A stretch of DNA of 61,723 bases from Acanthamoeba sp. SK_2022b (GCA_027943245.1 JANDJZ010000003.1:1-61723); one strand, 5' to 3'; counted from the stretch's first letter, positions 9,699 to 18,565 are shown. Made by a program: numbers and translations. Notes: generated from the letters alone by a model not told the origin.

Positions 9699-10988
9699 TT
9701 ATGGTTTTAAGATTTGCACGCCCGCCGTTGCGCGCGGCGCCTTGATCACCAGCAGCACCAGCAGCGCGCCCAGCGCGGCGACGCCGCCCGCCAGCATAAA
9801 GGCGCTGTCGAATTTGCCGGTGTTCTGCACGATGTAGCCGGTGACGATCGGCCCGATGATGCCGGAGACGCTGCCGATCAAATGAATGAACCCGCTGGCG
9901 CCGCCGACCCGGGATTTATGCACCACGTCCTGGATGATCGCCCAGTAGAGGGCGCCGGTGATGTAAAGGAAGAAGATCGATACCGACATCAGCATCACCG
10001 CCGGCACCACGCTGCTGACGGTGCCTGCCAACGCCACACACACCGCCGCCGCCATCAGGCTGGTGACCAACACGATCTTGCGCGACAGCAGCAATTTGCC
10101 GGTGATGTTGAAGATTTTGTCGGAAATATAGCCGCCGAGCGCCAGCCCGACGAAGCCGACGATCCACGGGATCATCGTGGTCAGGCTCATCTCCTTGATG
10201 TTCAGGTTGTGCGCCTGCACCAGATACGAGGGGAACCAGCTCAGGAAGAAGAACAGAATGTAGTTGTAGCAGAAGAAGGCGAAGGCGGTGACCAGAATGA
10301 TCGGCTGCTTCAGGTAGTAACCCAGCCCGTGCGCTGCGTCACTCAGCGCGCTTTCCTCGCCGAGGTTTTCCTGTTTCAACCGCGCGATCAGCGCCCGTTC
10401 TTCGGCGCTGACGCGCTGGCTTTTCGCCGGGTTATCCGCCACCACGAAGAACCACACCAGCATCCAGACGATGCCGATGGCGCAGATGATCATAAACGCC
10501 GGCCGCCAGCCGAACGCCAGCGCCAGATAGCCGACGATCGGCCCGGCCACCGCGCCGCCCAACGGCGAACCGGCGCTGAGCAAGCCCATGGCGGTCGCCG
10601 CCTGTTTCTTCGGGAACCAGCCGTTGATCATCTTGTTGGCCGAGGCGCAGATCGGCCCTTCGGCCATGCCGAACAGGACGCGCAGGATCAGCATCGAGTA
10701 AAAACCGGTGGCGATTGCCGTCATGCCGCAGAAGAGGGACCACAGACCGACCGCCACGCCCAGGACCAGTGTCGGGCCGAAACGGTCGACCGCCAGCCCG
10801 CCGACGAAGTTGAAGATGGCGTAGCCGAAGAAGAAGCTGCCGAAGATCAGGCCGAACTGTTCGGCGTTCAGCATCAGATCCTGTTCGATCATCGGCACGG
10901 TGATCGACAGCGCCACGCGATCGAGGTAGTTGATCATGTAGACCATGAACAGCAGGAACACGATGGTCCAACGCAGGTTTTTAAACAT
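9699..10988 (-). CDS. MFS transporter, anion:cation symporter (ACS) type, hexuronate/hexonate-like
   Basis: A 429-residue 12-helix transporter that begins MFKNLRWTIVFLLFMVYMIN and has DRVALSITVPMI in TM1, the ACS hallmark shared with ExuT, GudP, GarP and DgoT. The motif GLAVDRFGP lies in loop 2-3. These relatives carry hexuronates and aldonates by H+ symport, which fits the mannonate-type enzymes next door. The first ATG with similarity is 10986-10988, preceded by GTGGAGTGCTTT; the open frame beyond it (to a TTG at 11057) is not supported. As I recall, E. coli has no such gene at this point of its rsp cluster. Confidence 0.85.
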   Translation of the reverse strand: MFKNLRWTIVFLLFMVYMINYLDRVALSITVPMIEQDLMLNAEQFGLIFGSFFFGYAIFNFVGGLAVDRFGPTLVLGVAVGLWSLFCGMTAIATGFYSMLILRVLFGMAEGPICASANKMINGWFPKKQAATAMGLLSAGSPLGGAVAGPIVGYLALAFGWRPAFMIICAIGIVWMLVWFFVVADNPAKSQRVSAEERALIARLKQENLGEESALSDAAHGLGYYLKQPIILVTAFAFFCYNYILFFFLSWFPSYLVQAHNLNIKEMSLTTMIPWIVGFVGLALGGYISDKIFNITGKLLLSRKIVLVTSLMAAAVCVALAGTVSSVVPAVMLMSVSIFFLYITGALYWAIIQDVVHKSRVGGASGFIHLIGSVSGIIGPIVTGYIVQNTGKFDSAFMLAGGVAALGALLVLLVIKAPRATAGVQILKP

Positions 10989-11078
10989 AAAGCACTCCAC
11001 TGGGTGTCGTTTTAATCGTGATGCTTCGTTGTTTGCACGGGCGGCGGGGCCGCCCAATGCCCCGATGCGGCCTTGGCG

Positions 11079-12095
11079 TTACTCGAACTGCAGCAGCACC
11101 TTGCAGCAGGTGCGCTGATCCCGCTCGAACATCAGCATCGCCCGTTCGACGTCGCCGGCGGGCACGCAGTGGGTGAGCAGCCGCTGCGGGTCTAGCTTGC
11201 TGTCCGCCATCCAAGCGATCACCTGCGGGAAGCGTGCGCTGTTCAGGCGCGAGGAGAAGATCGACAGCTCCTTGCTGGTGATGCTCTGCTGGGTCAGGGT
11301 GCAGGCGTCGCCGGAAAAGCCCATGATGCCGATGCGCGCCGCCGGCGAGGCCAGCGCGATCGCCTCCGGCAAAATGGCGGGGTGGCAGGCGGCATCGACG
11401 ATCAGCGTCGGCTGAATGCCGCGCTGCTGCAGCGCCTGCGGCAATGCGGCCTCGGCGTTGTTGAACGTCTCGTCGGCGCCGTTGGCGCGCGCCATGTCCA
11501 GCCGCTCGGCGATGCGATCGACGACCCACACCTGCTTGACGCCGTACACGCCTTTCAGCGTCTGGATCACCGTGAGCCCCATCGGCCCGGCGCCGTAGAT
11601 CAGCGCGATGTCGTCAGGACGCGGTTGCAGGTGGGCGGTGATGTTGGCGGCGATGCTGAAGGGTTCGATCATCGCGGCGTGGCGATCGCTGATGGCGGGC
11701 GGAACCGGATAGGCGTTGCGCGCCGGTACGCAGGCGTAGTCGCTGAAGCCGCCGTCGCGGTGCACGCCGATCACCTGCAGCGAGGTGCAGACGTTGGGCC
11801 GGCCGACCGAACAGGGATAGCAGTGGCCGCAGCTCACCACCGGATCTACCGAGACGCGTTCGCCGAGGCGCGCCGGATCGACGCCTTCGCCCAGCGCATC
11901 GATCAGGCCGAAGAACTCGTGGCCGATCACCCGCGGATAGCGGGCGAACGGGTTATGGCCGTGATAGATATGGACGTCGGAGCCGCAGATGCCGGCGAAT
12001 TTCACCTTGACCCGCACCTCGCCGGCCGCCGGCTGCGGCAGCGCGCGCGTCTGCAGCGCCAGGCGCCCGGGCTGTTCGATCACGACGCTGCGCAT
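11079..12095 (-). CDS. rspB: Zinc-dependent alcohol dehydrogenase RspB
   Basis: A 338-residue medium-chain dehydrogenase. The catalytic zinc residues are in GICGSDVH and GHEFFG. The four structural-zinc cysteines are CGHCYPCSVGRPNVC near residues 91-105. The NAD-binding loop is IYGAGPMGLTV near 165-175. It is closely similar to E. coli RspB, probably a sugar-acid oxidoreductase. Two ATGs are possible: 12113 (overlapping rspA by 13 bases, with GGAGG 10 bases upstream) and 12095 (5 bases after the rspA stop). The second begins as RspB does (MRSVVIEQPG) and is chosen, with less certainty than the rest of the gene. Confidence 0.88.
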   Translation of the reverse strand: MRSVVIEQPGRLALQTRALPQPAAGEVRVKVKFAGICGSDVHIYHGHNPFARYPRVIGHEFFGLIDALGEGVDPARLGERVSVDPVVSCGHCYPCSVGRPNVCTSLQVIGVHRDGGFSDYACVPARNAYPVPPAISDRHAAMIEPFSIAANITAHLQPRPDDIALIYGAGPMGLTVIQTLKGVYGVKQVWVVDRIAERLDMARANGADETFNNAEAALPQALQQRGIQPTLIVDAACHPAILPEAIALASPAARIGIMGFSGDACTLTQQSITSKELSIFSSRLNSARFPQVIAWMADSKLDPQRLLTHCVPAGDVERAMLMFERDQRTCCKVLLQFE

Positions 12096-12100
12096 GGTGT

Positions 12101-13315
12101 TTACCAGTTCCATAAGGTGCCATCCTCCAGACGCGCGACCGGCAGGTAGGCCGGTTCATACGGGTAACGGGCCGCCAGCTTCTCATCGAACTCGATGCCG
12201 ATGCCCGGCTTGTCGCCCGGATGCATATAGCCGTCGTCGAACGTCCAGCTGTGCGGGAACACCTCGAGCATCTGCTCGGAATAGCCCATGTATTCCTGCA
12301 CGCCGAAATTCGGCACCCACAGATCGAAATGCAGCGCTGCCGCCATGCAGATCGGCGACAGATCGGAAGGGCCGTGGGAGCCGGTGCGCACCTGATACAG
12401 TGAGGCGAAGTCGGCGATGCGCCGCATGCCGGTAATGCCGCCCGCGTGCGTCAGGGTGGTGCGGATGTAGTCGATCAGCTGCTCTTCAATCAGCTGTTTG
12501 CAGTCCCAGATGCTGTTGAACACCTCGCCGACGGCGATCGGCGTGACGGTATGCTGGCGGATCAGGCGGAAACAGGCCTGGTTTTCCGCCGGCGTCGGAT
12601 CTTCCATCCAGAACAGGCGATACGGCTCGGCGCTTTTGCCGAAGCGCGCCGCTTCGATCGGCGTCAGGCGGTGGTGCATGTCGTGCAGCAGGTGCTCGTT
12701 GAAGCCGAACCTGTTGCGCACCGCATCGAACAGTTTGGGGGTGAAATCGAGGTATTTTTCCGTCGACCACAGCTGCTCTTCCGGCCAGTCACCCTTGGTG
12801 GCCGGCTCATAGGCCTGGCCTTTCCCCTTGGCCATGCCGTAGGTGGTTTTCATGCCCGGCACGCCGCATTGGACGCGGATCGCCTTGAAGCCTTGCTCTT
12901 TATGCTTGGCGTAGTCGTCGAGCACCTCGTCGATCGAGTGGCCGGTGGTGTGGCAATACACCATCACCCCCGAACGCGACGCGCCGCCCAACAACTGGTA
13001 CAGCGGCATGTTGGCGGCCTTGGCCTTGATGTCCCACAGCGCCATGTCGACGGCGGAAATGGCCGACATGGTCACCGGGCCGCGCCGCCAGTAAGCGCCT
13101 TTGTAGAAGAATTGCCAGAGGTCTTCGATCCGCTGCGCGTCGCGGCCGATCAGCTGCGGGCAGAGGTGATCTTTCAGGTAAGAGGCCACCGACAGTTCAC
13201 GCCCGTTCAGCGTGGCGTCACCGAGGCCGACGATGCCGTCATCGGTGGTGATCTTCAGCGTGACAAAGTTGCGCCCCGGGCAGGTGACGAGCACCTCGGC
13301 GTTGACGATTTTCAT
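12101..13315 (-). CDS. rspA: Mannonate dehydratase-family protein RspA (enolase superfamily)
   Basis: A 404-residue enolase-superfamily enzyme almost identical in layout to E. coli RspA. An N-terminal capping domain (1-125) is followed by a TIM barrel. Mg ligands and acid/base residues are visible as D-x-H in [10 protein letters not shown] in FWMEDPTP and E in IAVGEVFNS. The family includes D-mannonate dehydratases giving 2-keto-3-deoxygluconate; E. coli RspA was reported to be poorly active, so the true substrate is open. The ATG at 13313-13315 ([10 protein letters not shown]) is used; the upstream extension to 13363 has no similarity. First gene of the cluster, with a palindrome at 13375-13386 upstream. 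Confidence 0.93.
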   Translation of the reverse strand: MKIVNAEVLVTCPGRNFVTLKITTDDGIVGLGDATLNGRELSVASYLKDHLCPQLIGRDAQRIEDLWQFFYKGAYWRRGPVTMSAISAVDMALWDIKAKAANMPLYQLLGGASRSGVMVYCHTTGHSIDEVLDDYAKHKEQGFKAIRVQCGVPGMKTTYGMAKGKGQAYEPATKGDWPEEQLWSTEKYLDFTPKLFDAVRNRFGFNEHLLHDMHHRLTPIEAARFGKSAEPYRLFWMEDPTPAENQACFRLIRQHTVTPIAVGEVFNSIWDCKQLIEEQLIDYIRTTLTHAGGITGMRRIADFASLYQVRTGSHGPSDLSPICMAAALHFDLWVPNFGVQEYMGYSEQMLEVFPHSWTFDDGYMHPGDKPGIGIEFDEKLAARYPYEPAYLPVARLEDGTLWNW

Positions 13316-13370
13316 AACCTTCACATCCTGTAGCTGCGGAGAGATAGCGCGAAAATACGCCATGAACTAA

Positions 13371-13386
13371 CTACCATACAAGTATG
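13371..13386. promoter_or_regulatory. Candidate RspR operator upstream of rspA
   Basis: The inverted repeat CATAC-AA-GTATG (13375-13386) lies about 60 bases upstream of the rspA start, overlapping CTACCATACAAG, which recurs near rspR. GntR/FCD regulators bind short palindromes of this size. No clear -10/-35 pair could be fixed around it. Confidence 0.5.
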
Positions 13387-13484
13387 AATTAATGAATTTG
13401 CCGGAGAGGATCACATTTGATCGCGAGCGGAAGCGGGTAAGCGGAGGGGGAAGAAGCGGGGCGCAGCGGCTGCGCCCGACAAGG

Positions 13485-14390
13485 TCAGCCCAGCAGGGCG
13501 CAGTTAGGCGGCAGGCGGCATTCGATGGCCTGCGGCAACACTTCGATGCGGAAATGACGGCCTTTGAGCGGCTCGCCGTCGAGGTTGAAAGTCATCTCAT
13601 GCGGCGCGTCGATCTCGAGCCACGGCAGCGCTGCGCTGAGGATGCTGTTGCTCTCTTCGTCGTTGAACAGGGCGGCGACCAGCGCCGGCAGCAGTTCATC
13701 GGCGATCAGCAGGCGCAGCTGCAGCAGGCCGTCGTTGATCAGCGCGCTGGGGCACAGCTCCTGGCCGCCGCCGGCCTGTTTGCCGTTGCCGATGCCGATC
13801 ACCAGCGCCTCGCCGGCCCAGCGGAAGTCCGGCCCGCGAATTTCACAGCGGTCGGCCTGCAGCGTATCCATGCGCAGCAAGCCGTGCACGAAGTAGGACA
13901 CGCCGCCCAATGCCGCCTTCAGCTTCTCCGGCGTTTCGGTGGTGATGCGGGTGCCGAAGCCGCCGGTGGCCATGTTGATGAAGTAGCGCTCGCCGTTGAC
14001 CTTGGCCAGATCGATCGGCACCGAGCGGCCCTTGATCGCCAGCTGCAGCGCCTGTTCCGGCGACGGGGGAATATTGCAGGCCATGGCGAAATCGTTGGCG
14101 GTGCCGAGCGGCAGGATGCCCAGCACCGGCCGGTTGTGCGCTGGCAGTTGCACCAGCGCGGCCGCCACTTCGTTGATGGTGCCGTCACCGCCGCCGGCGA
14201 CGACGGTGCCGACGCCGAGCTGTGCGGCTTCCGCGACGTAGCGCGCGGCGTCGCCGTGCTCCCAGGTCACGCGCACGTGCAGCGTGATGCGTTCTGCGCG
14301 CAGGCGTTTGACCGCCTGACGCAGCTCTTCGTTACCGGCGCCTTTGCCGTTGAGAATAAGCAGGGCGGGCGCATGTGAGTGTTGAGGCAT
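13485..14390 (-). CDS. yegS: Diacylglycerol-kinase-like lipid kinase YegS
   Basis: A 301-residue member of the DAGK catalytic family that phosphorylates a lipid (phosphatidylglycerol in vitro for the E. coli protein). The nucleotide-binding block [17 protein letters not shown] is near residues 62-78, and [14 protein letters not shown] near 90-103. The C-terminal beta domain ends [17 protein letters not shown]. The ATG at 14388-14390 has GGAGATCGGCA upstream; the open frame to 14456 is not needed. A GC-rich hairpin at 13459-13477 lies just beyond the stop but lacks a U-tract. Confidence 0.94.
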   Translation of the reverse strand: MPQHSHAPALLILNGKGAGNEELRQAVKRLRAERITLHVRVTWEHGDAARYVAEAAQLGVGTVVAGGGDGTINEVAAALVQLPAHNRPVLGILPLGTANDFAMACNIPPSPEQALQLAIKGRSVPIDLAKVNGERYFINMATGGFGTRITTETPEKLKAALGGVSYFVHGLLRMDTLQADRCEIRGPDFRWAGEALVIGIGNGKQAGGGQELCPSALINDGLLQLRLLIADELLPALVAALFNDEESNSILSAALPWLEIDAPHEMTFNLDGEPLKGRHFRIEVLPQAIECRLPPNCALLG

Positions 14391-14680
14391 TGCCGATCTC
14401 CTCCGGCGGAAAACCAAGAATGCCTCAAGATAAACCAGCTGCCGCCACCAGGCCATCAGAATATTCAGCTAATTCTGGTTATTCCCCGGCGTTCAGTGAA
14501 TATGACGCAAGGCGAATTTATCTGAATTTTACGCGGAAATAAGCCAGATTTTAAAGACGAGAGGATTAATCGCTGTAGCGTTATTTATATATCGAAGCGG
14601 CGTGATTATTATTATTAAAACGGATAACGAGAATAAGTTATGGAAATAGGCGCAGCAAAAAAAATAGGCGAGCCCATAAA

Positions 14681-14767
14681 GAAAAAGCCAGCCCAAGGGA
14701 GATTGGGCCGGCTAAGGAGGTGGTTCCTAGTATTGCTATGCAAATATTTTCGTTGTTCGTTTTAAGC
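14681..14767 (-). ncRNA. cyaR: Small RNA CyaR (RyeE)
   Basis: The minus strand carries the characteristic CyaR segment GGAACCACCTCCTTAGCC, followed by a terminator stem (14703-14713 with 14686-14696, loop CTCCCT-type) and a U-run. In enterobacteria this Hfq-dependent RNA binds target ribosome binding sites (such as ompX and nadE) through its anti-Shine-Dalgarno loop. The 5' end GCTTAAAACGAAC at 14767 is set by homology and by a -10 TACTAT at 14774-14779; the 87-base length equals the known RNA. It lies downstream of yegQ on the same strand, as in E. coli. The rest of the 14391-14856 gap shows no gene. Confidence 0.92.
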
Positions 14768-14773
14768 AGCGTG

Positions 14774-14819
14774 ATAGTAACCAAGCTGCGCGCACATTGA
14801 TGTGATCCAATTCTAATAT
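14774..14819 (-). promoter_or_regulatory. Class II CRP promoter of cyaR
   Basis: A -10 box TACTAT (14774-14779) ends six bases before the inferred start at 14767. A CRP site (14798-14819), with a strong GATCACAT right half and weaker left half, is centred at -41.5. This is the textbook class II arrangement and agrees with the known cAMP-CRP control of CyaR. Confidence 0.75.
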
Positions 14820-14856
14820 TTGCTAAAAATCGCCGCCGAATGACGGCGATTCATTT

Positions 14857-16209
14857 TTATGCCCCGGCGCTATTTTCTTCCGCCAAATTGCGGATCAGCA
14901 ACGCATAATTGAGATCGATATCCTGCGGGATCGGCAAATAAACGATATGGCCGTTGCCCGGCGCCACCTCAATCGGCTCGCCTTTATTATTTTGCATGCT
15001 TTCGAGGGTGAAGACCACGTTGCCGCCCGGCGTCATCATCTCGACGCTGTTGCCGAGCGCGAACTTATTCTTCACGTCGACCTCTGCCCAGCCATCGCGG
15101 CGCACGCCGGTGAATTCGCCGACAAACTGCTGGCGCTCGGAGAGCGAGGAGCCGTAGTCGTAATTCTGCTGCGCTTCGTGCACGTGGCGGCGCAGGAAGC
15201 CTTCGGTGTAGCCGCGGTGCGCCAGGCCTTCCAGCGTGGTAAGCAGGGTCGGATCGAAGGGTTTGCCGGCGGCCGCGTCGTCGATGGCGCGGCGGTAGAC
15301 CTGGGCGGTGCGGGCGCAGTAGTAGAAGGACTTGGTGCGGCCTTCGATCTTCAGCGAGTGCACGCCGAGCTGTGTCAGACGCTCCACGTGCTGGATGGCG
15401 CGCAGATCCTTGGAATTCATGATATAGGTGCCGTGCTCGTCTTCGAAGGCGCTCATATATTCGCCTGGTTTTTGCGCTTCAGACAGCATGAACACCTTGT
15501 CGGTCGGCGCGCCGATGCCCAGCGTCGGCTCGACGGTTTGCACCGGGATCGGCTCGTGCAGGTGCACGATATTGCCGGTGTCGTCCTCTTTGCCTTCTTC
15601 AGCCTTATACTGCCAGCGGCAGGCGTTGGTGCAGGTGCCCTGGTTGGGATCGCGCTTGTTGATATAGCCCGACAGCAGGCAGCGGCCGGAGTAGGCCATG
15701 CACAGCGCGCCGTGGACGAAGATCTCCAGCTCCATGTCCGGCACTTCGGCGCGGATCTCGGCGATCTCTTCCAGCGACAGCTCGCGCGAGAGGATCACGC
15801 GGGTCAGACCCATTTGCTTCCAGAACTTCACCGTCGCCCAGTTAACGGCGTTGGCCTGCACCGACAGGTGGATGTCCATCTGCGGGAAGGCTTCGCGCAC
15901 CATCATGATAAGGCCGGGATCGGACATGATCAGCGCATCCGGGCCCATATCGATAACCGGCTTCAGATCGCGCAGGAAGGTTTTCAACTTGGCGTTGTGC
16001 GGGGCGATGTTCACCACCACGTAGAATTTTTTGCCCAGCGCATGGGCTTCATTGATGCCCTGCGCCAGATTCTCGTGGTTGAATTCGTTGTTGCGCACCC
16101 GCAGGCTGTAGCGCGGCTGGCCGGCGTAAACCGCATCGGCGCCATAGGCGAAGGCGTAACGCATGTTTTTCAGCGTTCCGGCCGGGGAGAGAAGTTCCGG
16201 TGTAAACAT
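14857..16209 (-). CDS. trhP: tRNA 5-hydroxyuridine synthesis protein TrhP (YegQ), U32 peptidase family
   Basis: A 450-residue U32 family protein. TrhP/YegQ acts in prephenate-dependent hydroxylation of wobble uridine 34 in tRNA. The N-terminus MFTPELLSPAGTLKNMRYAF and the cysteine cluster around CMAYSGRC, then QGTCTNACRW (about residues 168-198), which may hold an Fe-S cluster, are conserved; a beta domain follows from about 370. The start at 16209 is the first ATG but has only a weak ribosome binding site. An ERIC element lies immediately upstream, in the 301-base gap before yegP. Confidence 0.94.
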   Translation of the reverse strand: MFTPELLSPAGTLKNMRYAFAYGADAVYAGQPRYSLRVRNNEFNHENLAQGINEAHALGKKFYVVVNIAPHNAKLKTFLRDLKPVIDMGPDALIMSDPGLIMMVREAFPQMDIHLSVQANAVNWATVKFWKQMGLTRVILSRELSLEEIAEIRAEVPDMELEIFVHGALCMAYSGRCLLSGYINKRDPNQGTCTNACRWQYKAEEGKEDDTGNIVHLHEPIPVQTVEPTLGIGAPTDKVFMLSEAQKPGEYMSAFEDEHGTYIMNSKDLRAIQHVERLTQLGVHSLKIEGRTKSFYYCARTAQVYRRAIDDAAAGKPFDPTLLTTLEGLAHRGYTEGFLRRHVHEAQQNYDYGSSLSERQQFVGEFTGVRRDGWAEVDVKNKFALGNSVEMMTPGGNVVFTLESMQNNKGEPIEVAPGNGHIVYLPIPQDIDLNYALLIRNLAEENSAGA

Positions 16210-16237
16210 AGTGTGTCTCGGTCTGATTTCAGGTCAG

Positions 16238-16364
16238 TATACCTCTGTCTTTCGAACTGCAGCGTTGTTGGCTGCATTCGCTCACTCCAGTCACTTGGTT
16301 GAACAAGCTCCTGGAGACTCACGAACTTGCCGCCTGGCTGCCGTATGAAAGCCAGTGGGTATAT
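16238..16364. repeat. ERIC (enterobacterial repetitive intergenic consensus) element, full length
   Basis: The 127 bases from TATACC to GGGTATA have the ERIC organisation: GGCTGCATTCGCTCAC, a central CAGTCACTTGGTT, AAGCTCCTGGAGACTCAC and CTTGCCGCCTGGCTGC, forming one large imperfect inverted repeat. The length is that of a complete ERIC unit. It lies between trhP and yegP, where it may be transcribed and fold into a long hairpin. Confidence 0.9.
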
Positions 16365-16510
16365 CGCGCCCCAGATGGCGCAGTAAAAGCGGGGAATTGT
16401 AGCCGCAGCGCAGCAAGAAATCAGCAGTTAACCGGATTTATTCAAGGGAGATTGATCCCGGTCAAACGGAAAACGCGCGATGGCGGCCACCGCGCGGGCG
16501 ACACGGGGGA

Positions 16511-16849
16511 TCAGGCGCTCAAATCGCGGATATCGGTGGTCGGGCCGTTTTTCATCACCGACTGGATACCGTTTTTGGCTGCGCTTTCGGAGCTGTACAT
16601 TTCGCTGACGCCGATCACCTGATGGTTCTTGGCCTTCAGCACAAAATAGGGCTGATTGCTGGTGCTGTGCTTCAGTTCAAACTGCGCTTCGTGCGGCGCA
16701 TTGGTCTGCACCGAGGCGATGCCGTTCTCCGCCGACGCTTTGCTGGCGTACATCTCGCTGGCCAGAATGATCTCGCCGTTACTGGCTTTCAGGTTGAAGT
16801 GGTACTGTCCGTTCTTTGCTTTTTTCAGCTCGTAATGACCGATTGCCAT
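16511..16849 (-). CDS. yegP: DUF1508 protein YegP
   Basis: A 112-residue protein made of two tandem DUF1508 repeats of about 50 residues (GHYELKKAKNGQYHFNLKASNGEII, then AQFELKHSTSNQPYFVLKAKN, given here as separate landmarks), each ending with a SEMY-S--A-NGI motif. Function is not established; it is widespread in enterobacteria beside yegQ. The ATG at 16847-16849 has GGAGAAGAACC upstream; the frame's extension to 16894 is not supported. No terminator was recognised. Confidence 0.93.
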   Translation of the reverse strand: MAIGHYELKKAKNGQYHFNLKASNGEIILASEMYASKASAENGIASVQTNAPHEAQFELKHSTSNQPYFVLKAKNHQVIGVSEMYSSESAAKNGIQSVMKNGPTTDIRDLSA

Positions 16850-17145
16850 GGTTCTTCTCCTGTAGGTTCCGATTCGTGATGTAAGTGTAGCCAATCGCTT
16901 GAAAATCGGCGGCTAAACCTCACAGCAGCTTAGTCTAAAAAATGCGCAGTTTTCTTGCGCCGGCGCGGAGTTTTCATCCGAGAATCCCGGCGCCGCACGG
17001 GAAGCTAAGGGAAGGCGTGGTGATTGCGCAGTGCGCCGCATAATGACAATTACGTGGTTTCATCGAGCAGCATTGCGCGTTACCGTTTGCCCGCTACGTA
17101 AAGGTGAGTGAAAAGTGAGCGATACATCTTGGCATCGACACGCTA

Positions 17146-17171
17146 CAGGCATATGCTTTGGCCTATGCCTG
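17146..17171. promoter_or_regulatory. Palindromic operator of vapBC
   Basis: A perfect inverted repeat CAGGCATA (17146-17153) / TATGCCTG (17164-17171) with a 10-base spacer lies immediately before the vapB ribosome binding site. VapB or VapBC complexes autoregulate through such palindromes. The rest of the 338-base gap 16850-17187 shows no gene; it holds a GC-rich palindrome near 16957-16966. Confidence 0.65.
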
Positions 17172-17187
17172 CTGTGGAGGTGTCGAG

Positions 17188-17451
17188 ATGGAAAGAATCG
17201 CAAAGCTGTTTAAAAACGGCAGAAATCAGGCGGTGAGGTTACCGGTGGAATTTGAATTTGATACGGATCGTGTCTATATCCGTCGCGATCGGGAGGGCAA
17301 CGTGATTTTATCCAAATATCCGGCAAAGCCGGACAGCTGGGCTCCGCTGCTGAGCATTATCGCCCAAACGCCGGTGCCGCAAGAGTTTCTTGGCGCGGAA
17401 GATCGTCAGCAAGGGGTTGCAGACCGCGATCCATTCTCAGAGGAAGAGTAG
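17188..17451 (+). CDS. vapB: Antitoxin VapB
   Basis: An 87-residue antitoxin with an N-terminal SpoVT/AbrB-type DNA-binding domain (residues 1-45, beginning MERIAKLFKNGRNQAVRLP) and an acidic flexible tail that would wrap the toxin. It lies 3 bases upstream of vapC. The ATG at 17188 with GGAGG at 17176-17180 is chosen; the frame's ten upstream codons overlap the operator and are unlikely to be translated. The pair is probably autoregulated through the palindrome at 17146-17171. Confidence 0.92.
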   Translation: MERIAKLFKNGRNQAVRLPVEFEFDTDRVYIRRDREGNVILSKYPAKPDSWAPLLSIIAQTPVPQEFLGAEDRQQGVADRDPFSEEE

Positions 17452-17454
17452 GCG

Positions 17455-17844
17455 ATGTACATGTTTGATACCAACACCGTCGGCCACCTGTTTCGGCAGT
17501 ATCCGCAGGTGCTTAACGTCATGGAAAAGCTCCCGCCTTCTGCCGTATGTATTTCCAGCGTCACGGAAGCGGAACTGCTTTACGGTGTGGCTAAACGGCG
17601 GAACAAGGCGTTGCAAAGCATGGTCGAGGCCTTTCTTGCCGCGGTGACGGTCTATGCATGGGATAGCGAGGCCGCCCGCTGCTACGGTGAAATGCGTGCG
17701 AACATGGAGAGAAAGGGCAAAATCATGGGCGCGCTGGATCAACTGATCGCCGCTCACGCGCAGAGCCGTGGCGCGACGCTGGTGACCAACGATCGCGCAT
17801 TTGCCATGGTGCCCGGGTTGGCGGTTGAAGACTGGACGCGCTGA
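17455..17844 (+). CDS. vapC: PIN-domain ribonuclease toxin VapC
   Basis: A 129-residue PIN-domain toxin. In enterobacteria VapC cleaves initiator tRNA in the anticodon loop. The acidic catalytic residues are visible: Asp in MFDTNT (residue 5), Glu in SVTEAELLYG and the C-terminal Asp in ALDQLIAAHA and TNDRAF. The protein looks intact and full length. It follows vapB with a 3-base gap, and its end faces baeR 4 bases away. In E. coli yegP-baeR synteny there is no such pair, so it is an insertion into a conserved neighbourhood. Confidence 0.93.
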   Translation: MYMFDTNTVGHLFRQYPQVLNVMEKLPPSAVCISSVTEAELLYGVAKRRNKALQSMVEAFLAAVTVYAWDSEAARCYGEMRANMERKGKIMGALDQLIAAHAQSRGATLVTNDRAFAMVPGLAVEDWTR

Positions 17845-17848
17845 TCCC

Positions 17849-18565
17849 CTAAACCCCATTCACCAGCCGGCAGGGCTCGGCTTCCCAGCGGTAGCCCACG
17901 CCGTATACCGAGCGAATAAAGGATTTTTCCCCGTCGATCAGTTCCAGCTTGCGGCGCAGGTTTTTGATGTGGCTGTCGATGGTGCGATCGGTGACCACCC
18001 GATAGTCGTCATACAGGTTGTTCAGCAGCTGCTCGCGTGAAAACACGTTGCCCGGCTGGCTGGCCAGCGTTTTCAGCAGGCGGAATTCCGCCGGCGTCAG
18101 ATCCAGCAACTGCCCCTGATAGCTGGCCTGGAAACGCGGCTCATCGATGTGCAGCAGGTCATCTTCCCGCGCGCTCTCCTGCGGCCGATAGCTGCGGCGC
18201 AGAATGGTTTTCACCCGCGCCACCACTTCGCGCGGGCTGTAGGGTTTGCAGATGTAATCGTCGGCGCCGATCTCCAGCCCCAGCAGGCGATCGATCTCTT
18301 CGATTTTCGCCGTCACCATCACGATAGGCACGTCGCTGAAGCGGCGCAGCTCGCGGCACACCGTCAGGCCGTCGGCACCCGGCAACATCAGGTCGAGCAA
18401 AATCAGCGCCGGCGGATGCTGGTGCACGGTCGGCACCACCTCGTTGCCGTTGGTCAGCCAGCGGGTGGCGTAACCCGCCGCCTGCAGATAGTCCACCAGC
18501 AGCTGGCCCAGCTTGGGCTCATCTTCAACAATCATGATCTGCACGGGGTGATTCTGAATGTCCAT
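17849..18565 (-). CDS. baeR: Envelope-stress response regulator BaeR
   Basis: A 238-residue OmpR-type response regulator. The receiver domain (about 8-122) has acidic EDE near residue 14, phosphoacceptor Asp in [10 protein letters not shown] near 58, Thr in MVTAK and Lys in CKPYSPRE. The winged-helix DNA-binding domain (about 135-230) contains [17 protein letters not shown]. Sequence matches BaeR, which activates mdtABCD and other efflux genes under indole, metal or envelope stress. Its ATG overlaps the baeS stop by one base (TGATG). Confidence 0.96.
   Translation of the reverse strand: MDIQNHPVQIMIVEDEPKLGQLLVDYLQAAGYATRWLTNGNEVVPTVHQHPPALILLDLMLPGADGLTVCRELRRFSDVPIVMVTAKIEEIDRLLGLEIGADDYICKPYSPREVVARVKTILRRSYRPQESAREDDLLHIDEPRFQASYQGQLLDLTPAEFRLLKTLASQPGNVFSREQLLNNLYDDYRVVTDRTIDSHIKNLRRKLELIDGEKSFIRSVYGVGYRWEAEPCRLVNGV

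Noticed and set aside
13459..13477. Hairpin after yegS as a terminator
   Set aside because: The stem is strong, but no T-run follows on the minus strand; left as an unassigned structure.
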